Part shown: piece by piece, positions 55,826-64,000 of the stretch
How positions within the stretch are numbered: the stretch's first letter is position 1
How the letters are laid out: every line of letters begins with the position of its first letter
Source of the DNA: Gnetum montanum
Lineage: Eukaryota > Streptophyta > Gnetopsida > Gnetales > Gnetaceae
NCBI GenBank assembly: GCA_015680685.1
Contig: MNCI01012686.1
Coordinates: forward strand, 665,168-729,167
Length of the DNA stretch: 64,000 bases
Reading direction: 5' to 3'
Made by a program: the position numbers and the translations under genes
The notes under the pieces: generated by a model
The model's input: the letters and a program-made list of their open reading frames with translations, nothing else
The model's database searches: none
Told to the model about the DNA's origin: nothing

Positions 55826-57860
55826 GAGCTATTTGTCTAGATTGATCAGTACTTCTTATAATATAAGTAAAAACATTCATAGAAGCTTCTATCTTCTCTG
55901 ATTTCTTTGTTGTTACTTAATCATTCTTATCATTGACATTAACATGATTTTTCATACCTTCAACTTTGAGCTATTTTTTTCTTTCATTAACTTCAACACA
56001 TTTTTTCTTTTCTTTAAAATCTTTTTTCATGAGTAGAAAAACACAAACATTAAATAAATATTCATTATCATCCTAGTTTTGTCCTAATAAAATAGGATTG
56101 GCTAAAAAAATATCCTTCATGATAATAAAATTTGTAAGAATTAAGACAATAATATGTAATTGGTTGAATCCAAGTCTCTCAACCTACTTGCAGAATCAAT
56201 TAATTTTTATGGTTAAGAAGATTAATTTCAATAAAAAATGTCTACAAAAACTAAATATTATAGAACTAGATTTCATATGCTTGATGGGATTGAGAAGACT
56301 AATAATGGCCTACTCTGCTTTCTAAAAAATCAATGGAAGATTAAATAGCTTAATAAATCATGAAACTTTAAAATATTCTTCAAATTGGGTATCAAAATTT
56401 AAAGTTCCCTTGTGAATGATCAACACTACATACTTATGTGTAAAACACCATATATCTAGTGCATGTTGTACCATTGAAGTATTTCTTAGTTCAATAAGAA
56501 GAATAAAACAAGAATAATACTTACCCTAAAGAACTTGAATGTCATATTTTTACATCACATTAAGAAATATAAAATTAGGTGTCTTACTTTCATGATCACT
56601 AGAAGAAGATGTCTCAAATTTTGGCTTACCAGCTTGTAAATCTACATTCTAAGAACCAAGAAATTTTTTTACATTAACAAAAAATTCAAAAATTTTATAA
56701 TCATTTGAAGAAGTTAAAAGTAATTTAAAATCCCTCATAAGGAAATTTTAAAGAGATTAACTCTATGAGAGAAAAATCATATGCACAAGAAAAACATCTA
56801 CTTAGTTATTTTAATATATTATGCTGAATAAGCTAAAGGATCAACTAATATCCAAAGCCTATGATTCTAATATTAAATGTAGGGTGTTGGGGAAGGGAGG
56901 ATCACTTGCTAGCTTAGGTGTATTAATTACATTCTAAAACTCATGGCTTTAATATCGGGATTGAAGAGTAAAGGAGGATGTTGGAACATGAAACTTTTTT
57001 TAGGAGGGGTGGACGTTGAAAACCTAAAATAGATACACCTCAAGATATATAGTTTAATTAGAACTTCATAACTAAACATTGCTTATCAAAATGAAATCCA
57101 TAACTTGGAACTTTGAAATTAAGGGTCATAGGTTTAATATCAATAAACTACCATTAAGATATAAAAGCATTATGGAAATAAAAGAAAAAGTTAAAACTAA
57201 ACTAGTATAAAAGATCCATATGGTATTTAACATAATTTCAAATTGTTTAAATTTCAATGTCATAGATACTCTAACAGAGCTTATGTTTGCTACTCACAAA
57301 TTGTATAACTCAATGCCAACTATGATCTTGAAGAATCATATTCAAGAAAAATCTATCTTAAATAGATCTATTAGAGTGAAATAATGATTAATATATACTT
57401 TATTTCACATTTAATTGATGAATTATAGTAGTAAATAAACTTAGATGACATAGAGTCTATTCAGGTTGAGAAATTTATCATGAATATTTGAATGTTATCC
57501 AATGATAGAGTCCTATTAACAAAAGAAGATACTCAAATAAAACTATTAGATTATACTAATAGATCAATTATGTAATCATTAGTGTCTAATTAATATCTTA
57601 AGAAAATTTTTTAATGAAGAGACATAATGTTTCATAAAGAGTCACATTGGTTTAGAAGAGAAATAATCAGTGAACTCCACCATTCTCATACCATGACATT
57701 AACAATAAATTACAATTGGTGGAAGAGAGAAGGAACATGAGACAAATAACCCAAGAAAGATAAGGGGAGAAATTTTAAGGATGAAGAAGAAATAAAGTGA
57801 ACTAACTAAGTTATACGATAAAGATTCATAAGCCACATTACAAGGAAGAAAACAACTAGT
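55826..57860. other. AT-rich flank, no gene supported
   Basis: An open 75-codon frame at 56098-56325 (+) is Lys/Ile/Asn-rich with no motif. 56880-56920 has a 'gtgttggggaagggagg' word, isolated. The right part may be the decayed upstream pol of fragment E, but I cannot follow RT motifs in it. Confidence 0.4.
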
Positions 57861-58562
57861 TGTTAATGAAGTGTAACTAGGTTCTTCATGAATAAGCCAA
57901 TGGTTAGCCCCATTTCATGTGATGGTTAGTGATCCTCTAAGAATTTTATCATACCATGATTGATAAAAAATATATTGAGAATGTAGTTGCAAATCATTTT
58001 TCTTGATTACAATGGAAAAATCAAGCTAATGAGATGTCACTTTCTAATCATGTTTCAAATAAAATACTTCTTACAAAAGCTATAATAATTTTATTAGAAG
58101 TAGTTAAACCATTATATGTTGAGTATCTCATATATTTTCTCACACAAGAGATCCTTACCGAATGGGAAAGTATATGAAATAATAATTCCTATACTAGGTC
58201 AAGCACTACATGGAGATGGAAGATAACCTCTACAAAATTTGAGTATATAGCCTAGTTCAGTAGTGTGTAACTAATAGAAAGAAGAATAACCATGAAGATG
58301 CTCATGGTTGGGTACTTTTATGTTACAATATTCATGAATGCCCACCACTTTGCAAAACCTTGTAATAGATGCTAACAAGACTGTAAGATGACAACAAGAT
58401 TTAAAGGATCCCAATAATGGATTCAATTGCTAGATTTACTTTATCTATGGGAATATGATTCATTGTCCCATCATGGCTATGTCAAATGGAAAATCCTACA
58501 TTATTATTATTGGGAACTATTTTATAAAATGAATAAAAACTATAACAATATAACTACACAAT
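57860..58562 (+). pseudogene. E: RNase H tail and integrase start of an Athila-like element, cut by C
   Basis: 'KPMVSPIS' and 'ENVVANHFS' (57895-58000) match the RNase H tail left of T in B. 'EYLIYFLTQEILTEW' and the finger region ('MKMLMVGYFYVTIF', 'HHFAKPCNRC', about 58300-58375) match B integrase. The core start 'YYYWELFYKMNK' ends at 58562 where the C LTR begins. Very many stops. The remainder would lie beyond the right end of C, outside the window. Confidence 0.6.
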
Positions 58563-59359
58563 TGATGAGCCACGATATCGTGTAGGCCCTTGCAATATCG
58601 CATACGCGATATCATAGCCCACTGCCAGGTCTATAAATAAGAGGTGGCTTTCCCTTGTTCACACATCTAGAGTTAGTCCCTTAGCCAAAATATAGTAGTT
58701 TTACCATTCTAGAGTTAGAATAATTTCCATGTGCCCATAGTAGGAGTCTCAAATTGAACGGATCTTTATTTGAGCAAATTGTACCTGAGCATACATTTGT
58801 GTACGGCAATAAAGATGAACTTTCTAATAAACCTTACAGCATATGGACTAAGCTAAATAGGACTTAATTATTATTAAATGTTTAAATGCTTTCCTAGATA
58901 ATTAATATTTCTCAACCGTTGACTCTCCTAGTTAAGCACATTCAATACGACTGCTTCAAGCACATGTGTAACGCTTGGTAACCCAGTAACAAGTAGCATT
59001 TGGTAATCCTAGTAGCGTTGCATTGGTTCAGGCTGTGTGCGGCAAGTGGGAATGGATATTGATGCTAGGATAATTAAAGCCTAGTTAGTAAATAGTTTAT
59101 GGAAATTAGTTATTTAGTTCTCTTCACCTTTCCCTACTAGCATAGGCGTTAAAAAGATGAAAGTTATAAAAATCACATACCTCAAACTTACTTAACCATA
59201 CAACCGTTACAATACAATTAAGTTTGGGAGGACAATGATTGATTAACCTTAAGTGTTCCATTAAGGTGTGTAAGCAATTAGTCCTTTGAGTTCAACTAGA
59301 TCGTGCATGAGATGCTCCTATTCGTATGGTTCAGTGTTGGCGTACCTCACCACTCATCA
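58563..59359 (+). repeat. C 5' LTR
   Basis: TGATGAGCCACG...CCACTCATCA, 797 bp. A hairpin (ATATCGC/GCGATAT arms, 58595-58612), a TATA box (58632-58639) followed by 'agaggtggctttccc', and AATAAA near 58809 are in the same order as in the solo LTR at 36040, which is the same family. Confidence 0.9.
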
Positions 59360-59360
59360 T

Positions 59361-59378
59361 TGGCACTGTTACCGGGGA
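59361..59378 (+). promoter_or_regulatory. C primer-binding site (tRNA-Asp type)
   Basis: TGGCACTGTTACCGGGGA, one base after the LTR. Three changes from the tRNA-Asp complement. Confidence 0.82.
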
Positions 59379-59498
59379 CTTAGTTGTTTGTGCACTACGT
59401 AGAACATAGGAGATCATTCACATCGTTGGGATGCTAGAATGAACCCTTAAGGTAATCAAGAGAAAAATAAGATAACAATAAATAGCACACCAAACAAG

Positions 59499-61850
59499 AT
59501 GAAAATTTCTTCTTCTTCGCACAAAAGCACTTCATCGCCTAGGAACAACACTAGAGACAGTCGACAGCACAACACACATAACCAAGAACTTCCAATTCCT
59601 CAACAGTTCTGAGTGGTATATATTCATCATGATGAATATGTACCTAACTTTACCTTTATCCTCCATCAAGATGAGTAACTGCGTTGGAGAGACTTGGAGG
59701 GTAACATAATGTTCCCTCTAGACCGAGCAGTCCCCAGCTCTCGCACGAATAGGCATGTCACAGTTATATGCACAATACGTTGCATGCAAGCACCAAGCAA
59801 GGGACTACCATCCCACAAAAGTGTAATGTCAACGAGACTTGCAACAGGAGAGATATTATACATCGTTGAAGGGAAAAGGACCCCATAACCCTCCACCCAT
59901 CCTAAGTGAAATTGATGGTGATGAACCTATTTCCATAGTTTCTCCACAAAATGATGTTTCCCCTCCTAACGATGGTGAGGAGGTGGTGTATCAAAACCTT
60001 CACTTCACGATTCAAAATCCTGGTTCTAATCCCCATGAACACCAAGTGTTCAACGAGGGAACACAAACACATGATAAGGGTGGGCATTCTAATCGTCATC
60101 ACGATTGGGGCCGAGATCACTGAAGAGAAGATAGGAAGCATCATCATGGCAATGGTTCTCCTTCTTCTTCACCTTCATCGTCACATTCATCCTCTCTTTC
60201 AGTATCAGGATGCAGGCATAAGGAACCTAACCATGAGGATAAGGGTAAACAGAGTGAGAAACCTTGACGAGAGAGTTGAAAGCGAGGACGAGGGCACTCT
60301 AGAGAATCAAGGCATGGAAGAAGGAAAAGTAGGGAATCACATAGACATCACAAACGCTATGAAATAAATGACCATGAAGAACCCCTACTTGCAACCTAAA
60401 GCCTGTTAGACATCATAGAGGCCATTAGAATTCCTACAAGGCACCAAAAAGATAGTAGGATCAAGAGATTAGACATGAATAATATCCCACGATTTGAGGG
60501 GGGATACAACGCTAATCCTTAGAACCACTTACAAGAATTTCACGATGCATGTGCCTTGTATAAAATTGAGAACGAATGGCAAAAATTAAAGTTGTTCCCA
60601 AGGATACTAGTAAAGGAAGCAGAAAGCTGGTACCGATCCTTATAACTGGAATCCATTCAAAGGTGGAGTATGATGCTAGAACTGTTTAATGATAAGTATC
60701 AAACGTACTCCTAGGTGTCCAACCTACAAAAGCAAATCCAAGGATGGAAGTAGGGAACTCATGAACCCTTGGATGTTGCCATGGGCTGATATTATGCACT
60801 GCTACATCGTTGCCTGGGCCATGGTTATTTGTAGCAAGATCAACTACATCATCTCGTAGATGGCCTTAGGCATGAAACTAGGAGAACCCTTGGAACATAT
60901 GCCCAAGGGAGATTATTAGAGCTTAGGTCCCATCAGGTCCATAGATTGCTGGAGCAAGTAGCTAAGGAAGAAGGAGAGCTACGTAAGAGAGAAAGTGCAG
61001 AAGAGTACAACCATGATCCTTCCCTTTGAAAAAGGGGAGTGAGATTCTGTGAGGAGGAGGAAGAGTCACCACTTGAAGAGTTGGTGAATAGGAAAACCTT
61101 GCCACTCCAAAAATTAACAACAAAAGTGTCGGCTAAGGTAGACCAGATGTGGGACTCCTTAGGTAGTAGATTTGAAACCGTTCTCAAAATCGTAGAGGAG
61201 TCTAAGGAGTGAGGTAGTGACTATGATAAAAGGAAAAAGAGGGATTTGGACCATGCACGTAACAAAGGTAAGGGTAAAATGGCTATCACCGAAGAGGTTG
61301 TGGATTCAAATATAGACAATGATGGTGGATGTGAGATATGCTAGTATGACCATCCTAAGGGATGTTGCCTAATAATCTCAAATCTACAAGAGTCTAGGGT
61401 GTATGCACTCAACCCATGACTTAACAAACGGTAAACACCCCAACGGTTACCTTATCCCCAAGGTAACCCAAGGCAGTTCCACCAACCATTAACATATTAT
61501 CCAAGTGGAACTCCACCACAACCTATTGAGCAACACCAGCAATGGCAATACCCATAGTCATGGGGGATGCCACTGCCAAGGCAATAATACCCTTACTGGC
61601 AACCGGATCCATATGGCTACTATGTGTAGTAGCTAATCTCTCCACATGACTCTATTGGTCATGTGACACCAGAACATTTCTACCAAGCTTGGGAGTATTA
61701 TAGGACTCCTTCTCCTAGGAGAGACATACCACATACATACCATCCTCCAAATCCACCCACAACTCTCACACTAATAGCTCCATTACCACCTGCTCCAACA
61801 ATGCAAGGGGAACTCCCCACTCAACCACAATAACAAAATGCTACGAGAGC
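59499..61850 (+). pseudogene. gag: C gag
   Basis: Start ATG at 59499 ('KISSSSHKSTSSPRN'). The N-terminal block 'NFTFILHQDE.LRWRDLEGNI' lies at 59645-59710. A His/Arg/Ser linker follows; the capsid core is 'DMNNIPRFEGGYNANP' to 'WQKLKLFPRILVKEAESWY' (60470-60635) and 'KYQTYS.VSNLQKQIQGWK'. A Glu/Lys-rich helix (60940-61200) and a CCHC-like knuckle (61330-61368, one codon now TAG) precede a Pro/Gln/Tyr-rich tail. Stops are mostly TAG/TAA/TGA where Gln, Arg or Trp is expected, plus at least one frame change in the N-terminal third. The best-preserved Athila-type gag in the window. Confidence 0.78.
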
Positions 61851-62800
61851 TGTAAATCTTCAACCCGCTACTGGTTCTGACAACTGTACAAAGAAAATAC
61901 CTTTCTTTAGAAACAATAATCCAAACAAGCTCTCACAATCACAAGTGGTTGAGCCTCTGAACGCTTTTCCATTAAATAAGGCTTCAGAGCTCCCTTCAAA
62001 CCAAAAATAGAGCTCAACACGCACGGTTATGTTAACACATACCATCACTGACTAGATCAAGGAGGGCCACCTTCCCAGGAAATTCTCTGACCTCGAAAGC
62101 CCTTTAATTTATCTCCAAATCACTGGGAATGAACCTTGTAAAGCTCTTCTAGACTCAGGTTCCAGAGTCAACTTGATATCGCAAGAAATATATAAAGCCT
62201 GAAACCTACCTCCACTAAAGAAGAGTAATATTCACTTAGAGATGGCTGACTAGTCCATCACCATTCCCTTAGGACTAGTTGAGGACATCATTACCACTGT
62301 GTGTGGGTGGTCATACCCAGCTGATTTCCTAGTGATACAAGTTAACAATGACAAAGGGGACTTCCCAATAATAATGGGAAGGGTATGGCTAAGTACCGTG
62401 AATGCATGCCTAGGAATCTGTGATCTTTCCCTGGAAATATCTAAGGAAAACACTTGTGGGAAGATCAAGAAGAAGAAATTTCCATGCATCACATACAATG
62501 ATATAGGGTGTGATTGCGTACAGAAATGTTCAACATTACCTGCATGCAATCGGTGTGCACCAGAGGTTAACATACAAAGGTGCCTATATGTAGCAACCAC
62601 ACAACAAGAAAACACCCAGTAGTTGACAGCTAATCAAGAGAGTAACTCACCAATATGCATGGAACTAACTAGGGGACCAACTTGCATCCACATAAAAAGC
62701 ATAGATGCACTGAAGCAAGAGTGTCACCAACTTCCAACCCTTAACCTGAAAACATCAATTGGGAGAAGTTGGGAACTCCTAAAATATTCAAAAAAAATGC
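61851..62800 (+). pseudogene. C protease and following linker
   Basis: 'NEPCKALLDSGSRVNLISQE' at about 62130-62190 carries the aspartic active site Asp-Ser-Gly (62152-62160). Then come 'SITIPLGLVEDIITTV', 'YPADFLVIQVNNDKGDFPI' and 'IMGRVWLSTV', and an open frame of 107 codons to 62622. A further open piece (62623-62808) is the linker that would lead to RT in a complete element. The - strand frame 62615-62250 is a shadow. Confidence 0.78.
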
Positions 62801-62849
62801 TCCAATAGGAGAGTACTAATTGATGTGCAATAGACCAAACCTTATCATG

Positions 62850-64000
62850 AATCTAGAATGGTCAATGCACATTACACATCAGAGAGAGGACGACCTCGCT
62901 CATTATTTCAGATCTTCCCCTTCCAACTCAGTCATGGGGGAGATGGCCACCTCTGCTGATCAAGTAAGGCCCTCAGTTCCTTTTTTAAGTTTTTGTTTTA
63001 CACATTTTTTTTTTACAAATTTCTTTAACTTTTTTTTTTGCTTTGCAACATCATTCATACTTTTTCATTTATTTTTATATTTATTTATTTTATTTTATTT
63101 GTCACTTAATAAGTGCTCCTAAAGATGGTATGAACTGTATTCCACTGATTGCTAATGTTTGGTTTTTACCTTTGAGTTATAATGTTGATACTTTGGTACG
63201 GTTCTTTTGATATAATAGGCAATGAGTCCACGTCATCCATGCATCCATGAATTTCTATGGTCTCTCTTGGCTTGGAACTATACAGTCCCTTTCTCAATAA
63301 TAAGAACTATCAATGAATAGGTAACTAGGCATTTCTCAAACTAAGGAAGGACTCAAGGATTGAAAAGGGTGTGACTTCAAGGGAACTTGATGCATTTGTG
63401 TTGGCCATTCTCTTGGGTGCTTGGATGTTTTCTTCTTGAGTTTTCCTTACCATTTTGATGTTGCTCCATTATCAGGAAGCTGAGCTAATAAAAATAATAA
63501 GTCTTTGCATGGTGTGGTTCTCACGCAAAACACAAAAAAAAAAAAAAAACACAGTGAGAGTTCAAAGCACACCCCTTAGACAAAATAAGCATCTAGGCTA
63601 CAAGCACTAGTTATGGAACTAAATAAACATGTTCCCTCTAACTAAGGCCCTTCTCACTTCCTATTTTCTCCTTTTTCATTTCGTTGGAATGGTGGTGACT
63701 CTTTGGTGGAAGCATTCTTGCTACTTCAAGTGGATGGATGGGCCAAATGTATTAATGCGAAGTCACTGGATGTGGATTTTTTGAGGCTAGATTTGGAATG
63801 AGATATACTAAGTTACATTAACCATTAACACACAAGGGGCTGTACACCACCTTGTTCTTGAGATTCCATTCCATTCTCTTCTTTCCATCCTTCTTTCTCC
63901 ATTTTTCACCTCATTGCTGGTTGTATCAATAGTCCATATTTTGGTGGATACATTGTTTTCTTTTTGCTAAACTCTTGTGGTTAAGACTTTAACTCTTGTT
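62850..64000 (+). other. C untranslated region behind the missing integrase
   Basis: 'gacgacctcgctcattatttcag' to 'gggggagatggcc' (62890-62947) aligns with B 35545-35610. A T-rich run (62990-63110), 'aatgagtccacgtcatccatgcatcc' (63220) and 'aataagtctttgcatggtgtggtt' (63498) align further with B, the last continuing past the solo LTR in B. An A run is at 63534-63549. No gene to the window end. Confidence 0.65.

Larger units (their letters stand above)
58563..64000 (+). mobile_element. C: younger Athila-like element with gag and protease but no RT/RNase H/integrase (right end outside window)
   Basis: 5' LTR, primer site, gag, protease, then directly the untranslated block that follows integrase in B. 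The step occurs near 62810-62870: the 'KTSIGRSWELLKY' text that follows protease is followed within about 60 bases by 'REDDLAHYF.S.P', which in B (35540) lies behind integrase. About 3.5 kb of pol is therefore missing. The left flank ends ACAAT (58558-58562), the presumptive duplication. Far fewer disruptions than B or D suggest a more recent insertion. Confidence 0.8.

Overview
This is nuclear DNA from a plant with a large, repeat-filled genome. I favour a gymnosperm or similar, but the species cannot be read from the sequence. I found no ordinary host gene, rRNA, tRNA gene or CRISPR array. Almost the whole window is Ty3/gypsy LTR retrotransposons of different ages nested in each other. Two lineages dominate. 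One is Athila-like: LTRs begin TGATGA and end in (C/T)TCATCA, with a primer site matching tRNA-Asp. The other is one giant Tat/Ogre-like element with two RNase H domains.

Layout. 1-3873 (- strand): an Athila-like element (A2) that has lost pol, inserted in the gag of an older - strand element (A1, 3874-5729). 5730-11661: AT-rich flank, including the end of a decayed - strand coiled-coil gene. 11662-42227 (+): a complete old Athila-like element (B) with the same 5-bp duplication (ATTAG) on both sides. B was later split twice: by the Tat-like element T (15856-34165, duplication CTTAT/CTTGT) inside its RNase H region, and by a solo LTR (36040-36834, duplication CTTAC) behind its integrase. 42233-55820 (-): a badly decayed Athila-like element (D) carrying a short RTE-type LINE in its gag, plus about 6 kb of unassigned repeat arrays. 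57860-58562 (+): an RNase H/integrase scrap (E), cut by a younger Athila-like element (C, 58563 to the window end) that keeps gag and protease but lacks RT, RNase H and integrase.

The most interesting object is inside T. Between protease and reverse transcriptase, where Ogre-type elements are known to carry an intron, there is about 5 kb of antisense information. It reads as one complete nine-exon gene on the - strand (ATG 27247 to stop 22675). It has eight GT-AG introns, all joining in phase, and its own TATA box. The 3144-nt frame has no frameshift and five premature stops, each one C-to-T step from a sense codon. By eye the product has a HAD/FCP1-like fold with altered catalytic positions, a segment like the plant-transposon domain PF20167, an acidic stretch and a coiled coil. 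B carries a PF20167-like motif in its own sense-strand extra gene behind integrase.

How parts fit: T has LTRs, primer site, gag, protease, RT, RNase H, a second archaeal-type RNase H, a DD35E integrase and a purine tract, all in order. Its sense genes carry stop codons but pol has no frameshift, as expected of a methylated, silenced element that was whole when inserted. Identities, domain assignments and splice sites were judged by reading only; no alignment or search was run.
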